Of a DNA stretch of 64,000 nucleotides, positions 30,701-38,582 are shown one piece after another (the stretch's first letter is position 1; every line of letters begins with the position of its first letter). Under the pieces are notes generated by a model, which did not search any database, had not been told where the DNA came from, and saw nothing but the letters and a program-made list of their open reading frames with translations. A program made the translations under genes and the position numbers. Source of the stretch: Isochrysis galbana (lineage: Eukaryota > Haptophyta > Isochrysidales > Isochrysidaceae); contig CM030934.1 in the NCBI GenBank assembly GCA_018136815.1, forward strand, positions 6,145,087 through 6,209,086, written 5' to 3'.

Positions 30701-32633
30701 CCGTGAGGGGAAGAGGGCTGTCTTCTAGACGAAGCTTGGAGTTGACGTCGCGATAGTCTACGCAGAAACGTACGGAGCCATCCTTCTTAGTGACTAACAC
30801 GACTCGAGAGGCCCACGACGAATTTGATTTCCTAATGATGCCCGCGGACTCCATCTTGCAAACTTCGTCCTCTATGATCTTCTCACCCTCTCGTCCAACT
30901 CTAGACGGTGCGTGACGGTGAGCTTCGGCTCCGGGGTTGAGCGGTAGCTCTACCTCCATCACGTGAGTGTGATTCGGGTTAGTCGGGTCAATTGCGAAAG
31001 CAGCGATACGTCGGGCCAGTAGACGACGAACTTGTTCACGTTGGGGCATCGAGAGACGGCCCTCGGGGTCGATCTTGGCTGCCTCGAGGAGCTTGCGTTG
31101 GTCCTCGTTGAGCGACTCAATCACATCCGGCGAGTTATTGTCACCGACGCGGTGATAAGTTCCAGCGTGAATCTTGAATCGAACCTGTAGCGAAGCTACA
31201 GGATGGAACGACGGAAGGTGTAGTGGTTTGGGGTCAGTATTGGCCACCGTAACCGCGATGGTGTGGTCGGATTTCGGCCTCTCTACTTGAGGGATGACGA
31301 GCGGAGAGCTGTCAATAGTCTCGCGTGTAGGGAGTCGGTCCACGAGCATGGCGCAGTCTTCGTGTTCTCGAAGAGCTAGCGGAATTCGGACGTGAAACGT
31401 CGCCCGATGATAGGCCGGGATCGTGATAGGTTCATGGGTATATAGGAGGTACTCGGAGCCACAAGACGCCGGCGCTTTGGCGGCAAACTCATCGGCCGTG
31501 TTGAAGAGCGGCTCGGAGACTAGCTGGTTGTCGTTTTCGGCGGCTTGCGGCCCTCGGAAGAAGTCAGTCGTGATTGGGTTCGCGGAGGTCGGACAGACCT
31601 GTGCACAAGTCATGCTGACAGGGACCACCGCTATCGGTGACGTCGAGACGCGAAAGATCGGCGGAGCGTCGGGGCTTGGACTGCCATTAACCTCAAGAGG
31701 AGCCACCGTGGATGGGGCACCGAGGGTGATAGAGCCGTCCGCGCTGTCGGAGGCGAGCTGAATCGAAGCGGCGTGCGTAGCTAAGAAGTCGTTCCCGAGC
31801 AGTAGCATCGGGTTGCCTTCAATCACCATGAACGTATGACGAAAGAGAAATCCACCGACGGAGAAAACGATTCGAGCCTTGCCTCGCGTGATAAGAGGTA
31901 GGCCGTCTGGGCCATGGAGCGGTGTCACTACGGCTTGCGGCAGCCGCTCGACGCATGCGTCGTTGGGTAGGCTGGACAAGAGGGAAGTGGTCACGACCGA
32001 CGGGCCAGCTCCGGTGTCAGCGAGTGTGCTGTTGACCGTGAGGGCGGAGTCGGCTAAGATTACTCCTTCTTTGCCGGCAGCCTCGCCGGAGCGGCAGACC
32101 ATTAGATCTCGAACATATAGACAATGGCTTGGGTAGGCAGATGGTAGGGTATCCACGACGCTCTCCGGCCGGTGCGCGGTCACGTGTGCAATGGTGTCGG
32201 ACAGGGACGGGGTTGGTCGCCAGCGTCGTTGCTCGGGTGAATTCGTCGTCAAACTGGTCGTCGTCTCTTCGGGTACTCCGACTGCCGCTATCGTGGCAGA
32301 GGGCCTAGAGGGGTCGTCCTCGTTGGTAGCGGTACAGGGTGATAGCTTGGGACTAGTGTAGCCCAGGCCTCTCTTGTCGGTGGGGTGCCTCGGGTGGTCG
32401 GACATCTTTTCCCAATCTTTCTCGAGACGGGCTTGGGCTTCTGTCTTGGGTCTTCGAACTAATGAGGCTAGCTCTTCGGCGCGGATGCCTTTGGCTTCCA
32501 CGAACTCGATCGGCGCTCGGACGGCAGCGGCGAGGTCGGATTCCTCGTCGGCGTTTCGTCCGGCTAGAGCTTGCGCTCTTATTTCGTCAGCGGTTTCGAG
32601 CGTGACGTTGGACCATTTCTGGTCCCCGTTCAC
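27762..32633 (-). CDS. pol: Gypsy Pol: protease, RT, RNase H, integrase, chromodomain
   Basis: This frame has 1623 residues, but its start lies inside the duplicated segment and is not a true initiation site. Domains by coordinate (minus strand): protease with DTGAGPS near 32018; RT with FCVDYRDVNSKL near 30760-30729 and catalytic YLDD at 30450-30439; RNase H with KTDGASKLG near 29980 and TEIELLAAL near 29860; integrase zinc finger (HDHLGH ... CHEC) 29163-29035; DD-E core with DILSM near 28965, RTDAGSN near 28760 and the Glu in GLVERAQQ near 28650; and a chromodomain (EYLVEELLDRKGDG ... YLVKWRGYP) 28085-27975. The chromodomain aromatic-cage region YLVKWRGY is intact. All catalytic residues I can check are present. 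Confidence 0.92.
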   Translation of the reverse strand: MNGDQKWSNVTLETADEIRAQALAGRNADEESDLAAAVRAPIEFVEAKGIRAEELASLVRRPKTEAQARLEKDWEKMSDHPRHPTDKRGLGYTSPKLSPCTATNEDDPSRPSATIAAVGVPEETTTSLTTNSPEQRRWRPTPSLSDTIAHVTAHRPESVVDTLPSAYPSHCLYVRDLMVCRSGEAAGKEGVILADSALTVNSTLADTGAGPSVVTTSLLSSLPNDACVERLPQAVVTPLHGPDGLPLITRGKARIVFSVGGFLFRHTFMVIEGNPMLLLGNDFLATHAASIQLASDSADGSITLGAPSTVAPLEVNGSPSPDAPPIFRVSTSPIAVVPVSMTCAQVCPTSANPITTDFFRGPQAAENDNQLVSEPLFNTADEFAAKAPASCGSEYLLYTHEPITIPAYHRATFHVRIPLALREHEDCAMLVDRLPTRETIDSSPLVIPQVERPKSDHTIAVTVANTDPKPLHLPSFHPVASLQVRFKIHAGTYHRVGDNNSPDVIESLNEDQRKLLEAAKIDPEGRLSMPQREQVRRLLARRIAAFAIDPTNPNHTHVMEVELPLNPGAEAHRHAPSRVGREGEKIIEDEVCKMESAGIIRKSNSSWASRVVLVTKKDGSVRFCVDYRDVNSKLRLEDSPLPLTVEAIDRLSSGQGNLDSLFLCTLDLASGFWGIPIKESDKHITAFTTHRGKYEFNYLPFGVQSGPSYMCRLMDAVLGGLAWEICMPYLDDVGAWSTGVGDSLQAREESSFQQMLHRLDLVLERLIWAGLTCKMSKCVFFATSAEYLGHVVSREGLRMDPKKVEAVSKIDPTQINSIEAVRSFLGLCSYYRRFIRRFAIRAAPLTALTRKGCDVPVESQTEACRQAIEDLLAPPRDDRPFLVKTDGASKLGIAGVLAQKDDEGRERVVAYYGRSLSPAERHWTVTEIELLAALESIRNWRPYLWGRHFTLVVDHSALRWLHTMKDQVTGGPASRLMRWVLKLAEYRFDVVHKPGVTHWDADGLSRLVALEPDHDPLHLEESDAHSFDSSEIHDIVAAAVTSSTLTARRQQASDRLARQASESSESITSSYLDVGVPHADELRQALSTDDLASSILSEVESILPKASSSIDSSSSSKKSSRFLLRDGLLYYRSSEAEEAPLRLYIPESLRDTYLRAYHDHLGHPGATRMSTLLRTRVYWPGLSASVSEYVRECHECTLGKPLPRPLAHPSGLSIGSYPFDVVYCDILSMAPTHDFVSGRSGFDKLIVFVDSLSRWIEAEPCNGNPSSSKCLDVFMRLIVSRYGVPRQLRTDAGSNLCSRLVDLILKATGTDLSTTEAYRHEGVGLVERAQQTLLTMTRVSNEGGAHWVDHLPFLLMSMRATAGRVVPKSPAAILFGRELRLPAQLADPAPVLELLPSRPPSDAVTYATELNKKLLESWRSALESTQEAQRESMRSASQKSKLGVTFKQGDRVCRRIPGHANKLQYLYSGPYRVEEAISATRYRLRDLENRQVKDEVHISNLRPYFTVTDSSPLAGDEYLVEELLDRKGDGVSFKYLVKWRGYPRSEATWESRIELLRRCADLVESYDTTFDRRPVQPQAHSAVDSSSSPSSSPQSNQVPRRVQESNRIPPDLPSSRTRSRSRS

Positions 32634-33344
32634 TCCGAATGATTGCCATTGTTGGCGCCGCTTCCGGAGAGTCGTCGGCGTCGTCGGACGCGGCGAGCTC
32701 GCGCGTGCCGGAGGCGGGGCGGTCCATGGAGAGAATGGCTTGGGTAGGCAGATGGTAGGGTATCCACGACGCTCTCCGGCCGGTGCGCGGTCACGTGTGC
32801 AATGGTGTCGGACAGGGACGGGGTTGGTCGCCAGCGTCGTTGCTCGGGTGAATTCGTCGTCAAACTGGTCGTCGTCTCTTCGGGTACTCCGACTGCCGCT
32901 ATCGTGGCAGAGGGCCTAGAGGGGTCGTCCTCGTTGGTAGCGGTACAGGGTGATAGCTTGGGACTAGTGTAGCCCAGGCCTCTCTTGTCGGTGGGGTGCC
33001 TCGGGTGGTCGGACATCTCTTCCCAATCTTTCTCGAGACGGGCTTGGGCTTCTGTCTTGGGTCTTCGAACTAATGAGGCTAGCTCTTCGGCGCGGATGCC
33101 TTTGGCTTCCACGAACTCGATCGGCGCTCGGACGGCAGCGGCGAGGTCGGATTCCTCGTCGGCGTTTCGTCCGGCTAGAGCTTGCGCTCTTATTTCGTCA
33201 GCGGTTTCGAGCGTGACGTTGGACCATTTCTGGTCCCCGTTCACTCCGAATGATTGCCATTGTTGGCGCCGCTTCCGGAGAGTCGTCGGCGTCGTCGGAC
33301 GCGGCGAGCTCGCGCGTGCCGGAGGCGGGGCGGTCCATGGAGAG
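32123..33344. repeat. 611-bp tandem duplication inside the gypsy coding region
   Basis: Copy 1 is 32123-32733 and copy 2 is 32734-33344; the same 5-base string AATGG starts each copy and follows the second. The copies appear nearly identical, with one substitution noticed (CATCTTTTCCC near 32405 versus CATCTCTTCCC near 33016, changing a Lys to a Glu codon). Because 611 is not a multiple of 3, the duplication shifts the frame by 2 and is sufficient to explain why the polyprotein is split into two ORFs. Confidence 0.95.
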
Positions 33345-35011
33345 AATGGGTCGTGGAGTGTAGACTCGGAGGCGTGGAGTGGCGTGTCGTTGTCGTGGTT
33401 ATCGTGGGTTTCTTTTTGGTCTTCGTGGTTGTCTGACTCGGGAGTAGCTGGACGGGAAACAACGGGGTCGGAAGAAACTTCACTCGTTTCCCTCCCCCTC
33501 TCATAACGATGAAGAGCCGACCACGGCTCGTAGGCGGTAGCCTCGGTCGAGCTAAGTGAAGGCCGGTCCAATAGGCTGCACCGCGCGCAAGCGAGTAGCT
33601 CTAACGCGGACAATTTCTTCGTCGACGTCTGGTCTCGCTGTTGGCTCAAATGTCGAAGAAGAACCGGCATCCAATGGATCGCCATCGCTCCAGCTACACC
33701 GACGTAGGTGCGGCTGCGAAGAGCGCCACGGTGCGGTGAAGGAGAGAGGTTAGCCATGGCCGACTCACGGCCATCCACGACGCAAGTTGGCTGGAGGGGC
33801 GGCAGCCCTTTGGTGAGGTACAACCCGGTGGCTTTCTGGTGTCCAGTGCCGTGCTCCCAGGGTTGGACGAATTGGGTCGGGGTCAACCCCCCGACTAAAC
33901 GGCGAGCTTCCGCATGCATCCGAGGGTTCTCGACCGCTACAAACGGAGCAGTGGCGGAGGCCATTGACTTGAAGACGCGAGCGGCCGACTCAAGAGCGGC
34001 ACGACGTCCGGGTTCTTGGGAGAGCCATTGACTGCTGACAGCGGAGAGGTACGTGCAGGGCGGGTGGGCGATGACTAGGTCCCAACCTAGGTTTTGGACA
34101 TGAAGCGCGTCGCCTTGGAAGTGGGGCACGTAATCGATCTCGGAAGGATACAAATCGCACGTAGCTACATCAGCACCGGCGAGTAGGAACATGGAGGAGA
34201 CGACGCCGCTCGTCTCGCCAACGACGAGAACGCGTGGTGCGTGACAGCCAGACGTCAGCCCGTCTTGGACTCGTTGATCCATCTTCGTGAGCTCAGCGCA
34301 AAGCTCATCGAAGTGCTTGGGTAGCGCGGCGGCAGGCGAGGCTAGGGTGCCATTGCGAGGCCGGCGAAGCTCTTGGGCTGCCTCCGTGAGGTGCCGAGGT
34401 AATACCACCGCAGAGCCGCTCGCTCGTGCACGAAGAGAGGCGAGAGCGTGGAGAGCGGGTGACGGGGTATCATCACGGGTGCCGACATCGGAGTTGTTTT
34501 GAGAGGAATCGAAGGACTGGATCGCGGACGCATTGATCGCTGCCACGCGCATGATGGTGGTGGCAGTGGTATCGAGAGGCAGGCAGTGCTCGGAGGCGGC
34601 GACCGGTGGCCGCAGCGACGTAGGACGAATGGAAGAAGACTCGGATATCGACGACGTAGAGACGGGCTCGGAGGACGGGATTGACGAAGAAACTCGGAGA
34701 AGTGGGGTGTCGGACGGCGGCGACGGACGCCGCGGCCGCGAGACCACCGGTGAGAGACATGAAGGACATGGCTCAGGGACTCGGTTGGGCTGGCTCAATG
34801 GGCGTAGAAGCTCGGTTTGGGAGGCCGCCGTTCCTCGACGTGCAGAGGAGTTGTGGTCACTCTCCATGGTCACGTCGGAAGAGGAGACGTCGTTGCATTC
34901 TGTCGTCGGCGGGGTCGGCGCCGGCGAAAGAAGGGACGTGGCTGTCGTAGAAGCCGGCTGCGGGGAAGGCTGGGGCCAGGGTGGTGGCTCTGCGGCAGCG
35001 GCTGGCGTGGG
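32630..35011 (-). CDS. Upstream gypsy ORF with phage-type DNA methyltransferase-like domain
   Basis: The frame enters from the N gap and ends at 32630 through the frameshifting duplication. Residues near the gap are Pro/Ala/Ser/Thr-rich. At about 34255-33645 lies a compact 200-residue domain of the Rossmann methyltransferase type: a motif-I-like start (RVLVVGETSGVVSSMF), an acidic residue at the end of strand 2 (ADVATCDLYPSE), the catalytic-loop-like AHPPCTYLSA near 34060, and VAVENPRMH near 33920. It finishes with PWEHGTGHQKATGLYL and GLPPLQPT blocks. That combination matches small bacteriophage/bacterial proteins annotated as DNA (cytosine) methyltransferases. PPC would supply the catalytic cysteine; target base and site are unknown. 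Downstream is a linker rich in acidic and Arg residues reaching into the protease region. Confidence 0.8.
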   Translation of the reverse strand, partial: PTPAAAAEPPPWPQPSPQPASTTATSLLSPAPTPPTTECNDVSSSDVTMESDHNSSARRGTAASQTELLRPLSQPNRVPEPCPSCLSPVVSRPRRPSPPSDTPLLRVSSSIPSSEPVSTSSISESSSIRPTSLRPPVAASEHCLPLDTTATTIMRVAAINASAIQSFDSSQNNSDVGTRDDTPSPALHALASLRARASGSAVVLPRHLTEAAQELRRPRNGTLASPAAALPKHFDELCAELTKMDQRVQDGLTSGCHAPRVLVVGETSGVVSSMFLLAGADVATCDLYPSEIDYVPHFQGDALHVQNLGWDLVIAHPPCTYLSAVSSQWLSQEPGRRAALESAARVFKSMASATAPFVAVENPRMHAEARRLVGGLTPTQFVQPWEHGTGHQKATGLYLTKGLPPLQPTCVVDGRESAMANLSPSPHRGALRSRTYVGVAGAMAIHWMPVLLRHLSQQRDQTSTKKLSALELLACARCSLLDRPSLSSTEATAYEPWSALHRYERGRETSEVSSDPVVSRPATPESDNHEDQKETHDNHDNDTPLHASESTLHDPFSPWTAPPPARASSPRPTTPTTLRKRRQQWQSFGVNGDQKWSNVTLETADEIRAQALAGRNADEESDLAAAVRAPIEFVEAKGIRAEELASLVRRPKTEAQARLEKDWEEMSDHPRHPTDKRGLGYTSPKLSPCTATNEDDPSRPSATIAAVGVPEETTTSLTTNSPEQRRWRPTPSLSDTIAHVTAHRPESVVDTLPSAYPSHSLHGPPRLRHARARRVRRRRRLSGSGANNGNHSE

Positions 35012-35111
35012 NNNNNNNNNNNNNNNNNNNNNNNNNNNNNNNNNNNNNNNNNNNNNNNNNNNNNNNNNNNNNNNNNNNNNNNNNNNNNNNNNNNNNNNNN
35101 NNNNNNNNNNN
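35012..35111. other. Assembly gap, 100 N
   Basis: A placeholder gap that separates the 5' part of the gypsy element from the 3' end of the sialyltransferase-like gene. Frames that read through it on either strand are artefacts. Confidence 1.
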
Positions 35112-36165
35112 GCAGTCGAATGTATCCACTCGCATTCCAACGTCGGAGCGCTTCTGCATTGCCTTTGAAGTCGTGAAAGTTCGCGTCGCCTGGCCGCTGG
35201 TGGTACCATGCGTCTGAGGCGAAGCGATTGTTGCACTTACCGTTGTTTGACATCCAGTAGTAGTAGCATGCGTCGTCACCCTGCATGGTGCTCATGCCAT
35301 ACACATCAACTCGATTGCACATGCGTGTGGCCAGCGCGACAGCTGCGACACCCGTAAGAGGAATGGCGTGCTTACGCTGATCGACTACTCGCCGGACTGC
35401 CGCGTAGAAAACGGGATTAACCTCGTGCCAGTTGGGTTTGCGATTCGCAAAGAGTACGTGTTGGCATGAATACACAAAGGGCCGATCACACAATACCATG
35501 AATGTTGTGTTTGGGAAAATCTGTTCCTCCTTGAAGGACCATCCCGAAGCAGCATGCGGGCTTGCAACGACTCGTATCGTTGTTCGCATGCCGGCCACCG
35601 AGGCAAGTCCAGGTCTCACGACCCCGCTGTTGACTCGCCACACAGCAGTGTGTGCATCGATCTCCGCCCCTAGCTTATGGTGTAACAAAGTTCCCGAGCT
35701 GCCAACCACCGCACAAGAGTCGTATCGTCGCACCGCGGGCAAAGAGGCATTCGCGCGCTTCGCGTAAAGCTCGTCCATCCCGAAGGACCCGAATTTGAAG
35801 CCATACGGTGGCGCATGCTGCATCAACCTCTCGGGATTCTCCTCAAGCATGAACAGTGGCACTCCTTGAAAGAGTCCTGCAGACGAGTTCCTCATGCTAT
35901 TGCGCTCTCGGCCTCGACCCCCTATGCCAGCTTGTGTGCGTGTGGTATTCTTACGGGCGAGGCGCTCGCGAAGCCGACTGTGCAGCGTGGAGCCCACATG
36001 TCCGCCTGGAGAGCGGTGAAACTGCGGCTTCCGGCTGCGCTGCTCACGCTCGACAGCCTGGTGGAGCACCTCGAGCTGCGAGTCACTGAAAGCGGGCAGC
36101 GCGGCGAGGTCGAGCCGTGTGCCGCCACCCGCCACGGACGGCTGATTGGCCCAGAATCGCTTCAT
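35112..36165 (-). CDS. GT29 sialyltransferase-like glycosyltransferase, 3' end cut by gap
   Basis: 351 residues run from ATG 36165 to the gap. The sialylmotifs occur in order: motif L (CAVVGSSGTLLHHKLGAEID, continuing TAVWRVNSG), motif S (PLTGVAAVALATRMCNRVDV followed by YGM), a motif-III-like YYYW, and a motif-VS-like HDFKGNAEAL with the His and Glu spacing expected. Family members transfer sialic acid, or in algae possibly a related keto-sugar such as Kdo, to glycans in the Golgi. Only a few residues after WNASGYIRL should be missing. There is no N-terminal signal anchor in this frame, although the family is normally type II membrane-bound; an upstream exon may encode it, or the start is wrong. 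The donor sugar cannot be deduced here. Confidence 0.8.
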
Positions 36166-36224
36166 TCCTCTCTCGGTGCGGGGGCCAGGCCTGCGCTCCG
36201 CTGAGAACCCGCCGCCCCCGAGCT

Positions 36225-36500
36225 CTCTCTCTTCTCCCTCCGCCTCGTCACTCCTCTATTCTCTCTCCTCTCTCCTCTCTTCTCTCTTCTCTCTTCTCTC
36301 CTCTCTCCTCTCTCTCCTCTCCCCTCTCCCCTCTCTCCTCTCTCCTCTCTTCTCTCTTCAATCTCGCTTCTTCTCCTTTATTCTCTGTTCTCTTCTCCCT
36401 GGCGTTGTTCTTACGTACTCTCCAAATGCTCCTCTCCTCTTCCCCCCTCTCTCTGTTTCTCTCCCTCCCCCCCGCCCCCTCTCCCATTACACTAAACTCT
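36225..36500 (+). repeat. CT-rich microsatellite
   Basis: TCTCCTCTC/TCTTC repeats lie directly upstream of the sialyltransferase-like gene (on its 5' side). There is no coding content. Confidence 0.85.
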
Positions 36501-36867
36501 GTGTATATTTCTCTCCTTTGATCATCTCCTGCCCATCCTTCGCTCCGAAGCGAGGAGGAAGCAGGCGGGTTATGTTTGTCTAGTTTACAGACTCCGAGGC
36601 ACCACATACTTTACAAGTAGGAGTACTTTACTCCTAGGAGTACTGCCCCCCTCCCCTTGAGATGATGGTGCGCAGTTCTATTGGGAGTACGTTAGAACTT
36701 ATAGTTATAGCGTCGCATGACATCTTGTTAGCTAGCATTCCCTCTCTCTACTTTAGCCACATACACCGGACGAGCCATGCGCCAACCGCGCACACTCCCA
36801 TCGCGGGGGAGGGGCTCCGTTGCCGTCGACGGGCGTACGGTCCCACAGCACTAAGGTAATACTGACA
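36501..36867. other. Intergenic, no gene seen
   Basis: It contains ACTTTACAAGTAGGAGTACTTTACTCCTAGGAGTACT, a cluster of small inverted repeats near 36608, and a block near 36765-36850 shared with 16.05 and 21.72 kb in inverted or altered form. Confidence 0.4.
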
Positions 36868-37060
36868 ACAACAATTAACTTCTTAATAGTCTCACCGCAC
36901 ACGCGGCCGTGGACCCTCTACTTTCTACTCACGCAGCAAAACTTTCTACACCCCCAATCCGCCGGCCCTTTCCCCCCCGCCATCAGGCGACTCCCCCCCG
37001 TGCACTACTAGGGGGATAGGGGAAAAGGGCTTAGATATGGTCGGTGGCCCGCGCCCGCGC
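36868..37060 (-). repeat. LINE 3'-end fragment
   Basis: On the minus strand it ends GGTGAGACTATTAAGAAGTTAATTG, the same form as the other LINE 3' ends. It shares CTTTCTACACCCCCAATCC and GGGGGATAGGGG with 17.6-17.7 kb. Confidence 0.65.
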
Positions 37061-37109
37061 CCCCCCCCCGGTGATCCGTTCTCCCCTTCTCCTCCTACCT
37101 CCTATGCCT

Positions 37110-37330
37110 ACCGGGCTGGCGGCGTCCTAAGTCCCGACTTCTCCTGTAAACAGGTGCGGGACTTACATCTTTTTCGGTGGGCGGAGCTCTCGCTCCGCCC
37201 ACCCCCTTCTCCGCGCTCCCTCTCCTCTCTCCTGCGGCACGCGCGATGGCGTGCCTGCGCCAGGCCTGCAGCTGCTTGCTGGCGACCCCTGGAGGCTCCT
37301 CCATCCGAAGAGGTCCCCTCGTGAAAGTCA
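37110..37330. repeat. Double-hairpin repeat
   Basis: Two perfect foldbacks lie side by side. The first is AAGTCCCG...CGGGACTT at 37129-37164, with a nested CCTGT/ACAGG. The second is GGTGGGCGGAGC/TCTC/GCTCCGCCCACC at 37176-37203. The same pair recurs at 51507-51580, and the first hairpin at 17798-17830. The rest is GC-rich and related to 51.6-51.7 kb (CGCGATGGCG, GACCCCTGGAGGCT). Confidence 0.75.
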
Positions 37331-37750
37331 CTTTTACACACCCACATGATTGAGACGATGGGGCTCCTCTGCTACACGTCTAACTGCGCAAGTCTCTGCT
37401 ACACGTCTAATTGCGCAAGCATCTGCGGAGACAACCTGGTCCAGAAGAAACCTTGCCGACGCTCCTCCCTCTGTCTGAGGTATGGCATCGAGCACATGGG
37501 TCGATTGCAAGCATTTTCCCGCCCAATCAGTGTGACCCATTGCCGATGTCGAGGGTGGAGAACCCCCAAACCTCGTCTGTGGAACACACTCTTGGGATTC
37601 AACCGGCATACATCCCCATCGATCCTCGAGTTCTGCCGCTCCGATCGCAGAGCGCGCACCGCGTAAATGCAGAATACAGGTTTCGTTACACGTCTATAGG
37701 GTGATGGAACGGGTTTGGTCCGTGTTCTTACATAACGTCAACGTGACCTT
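37331..37750. other. No gene seen
   Basis: It holds a short tandem duplication (CTGCTACACGTCTAA-TGCGCAAG twice, 37370-37420). Both strands are open over about 300 bases but give unrelated, unrecognisable peptides. Confidence 0.35.
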
Positions 37751-38194
37751 CTAGCGTGGGGGGGTTCGCATCTTTTGTTCATACAACTTTCGCGATACTG
37801 ACAACACCCTCCGCACCAATGTAGTTACATCGTTCTTGAAATTTTCATCTATCATAATCGCATTCAAATCATGTTCATTTGGATTCTGAATGTTCTTCAT
37901 CTGATGTTTTAACCCCACTTTCTCGGCAATTTGCGTGAGCTGATCGTAATTAACATACCCTCTATCGAAACGCCTGAATGATATGTATGCCCTGATGAAC
38001 TTGCCGTATTTGTCATCATCAAGCTTATTCACGAATTTTTCGTACAGCTCCTTCTCCTTGTTGTTATTCAGAGCTCGATCAATTTCGTACCGTCACGCCC
38101 AATTGTCGGATGCCGTGCTCGTAAGGATATCCTTGATATTGTCCGGATTTAGTACTGTTGAGTAATATATGTCAACATCGCTAGTGCTGGGCAT
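37751..38194 (-). pseudogene. AT-rich foreign-looking ORF with one in-frame stop
   Basis: Read on the minus strand from ATG 38194 the frame stays open to the stop at 37751 except for a single TGA about 34 codons in, giving two pieces of about 34 and 112 codons. The composition is clearly AT-richer than its surroundings. The peptide is rich in Asp, Asn, Lys and Tyr, unlike the Ala/Arg/Pro-rich host proteins (for example KFVNKLDDDKYGKFIRAY). It looks like a captured gene from a lower-GC source, such as a virus of the alga or a bacterium. I do not recognise the family. Confidence 0.5.
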
Positions 38195-38325
38195 GTATGA
38201 TAGTATCGTATAATAGTATCGTACATATTTTTGTGTCACGCACCAACTCGAGCGGGATGCATCAGTCCTCTTGCCAAACGAGTGGGTTGGATAGCGCTAC
38301 CCTCATGATCCCCACGATCCTCCGC

Positions 38326-38510
38326 GATTGAACGCTTTTCCATGCGGTGGGGGTGATGGCGATTGAACGCGTTCCACGTGTAGGCTGATGGTGATTGAAC
38401 GCTTTTCCATGCGGTGGGGGTGATGGTGATTGAACGCGTTCCACGTGTAGGCTGATGGTGATTGAACGCTTTTCCATGCGGTGGGTGATGGTGATTGAGC
38501 GCTTCTCGCC
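38326..38510 (+). repeat. 67-bp tandem repeat, about 2.7 copies
   Basis: The unit begins GATTGAACGCTTTTCCATGC and restarts at 38326, 38393 and 38460. Each unit contains an internal half-repeat (GATTGAACGC-GTTCCACGTG). Confidence 0.85.
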
Positions 38511-38582
38511 TCCGCGCCAGCACCAAGCCCCATATACCCAGGAACCGCCCGGCCAGCGACGCCAACCGCGCCGCGCGACAAG

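Larger units (their letters stand above)
27140..35011 (-). mobile_element. Ty3/gypsy chromovirus carrying a DNA-methyltransferase-like domain
   Basis: Order on the minus strand, from the N gap: Ser/Pro-rich region, methyltransferase-like domain, linker, aspartic protease, RT, RNase H, integrase, chromodomain, stop at 27762, polypurine tract, 3' LTR. Integrase after RT/RNase H plus a C-terminal chromodomain places it among chromoviruses of the Metaviridae. The 5' LTR, primer-binding site and most of Gag are lost in the gap at 35012-35111. A 611-bp tandem duplication splits the coding frame, so this copy is not intact; otherwise the frame is open across 7 kb. Confidence 0.9.

Noticed and set aside
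28214-32136. Numerous plus-strand and other-frame ORFs inside the gypsy element
   Set aside because: They are shadows of the minus-strand polyprotein.
34870-36165. A continuous minus-strand ORF joining the sialyltransferase to gypsy sequence
   Set aside because: It passes through 100 Ns; the join has no meaning and the two parts belong to different genes.
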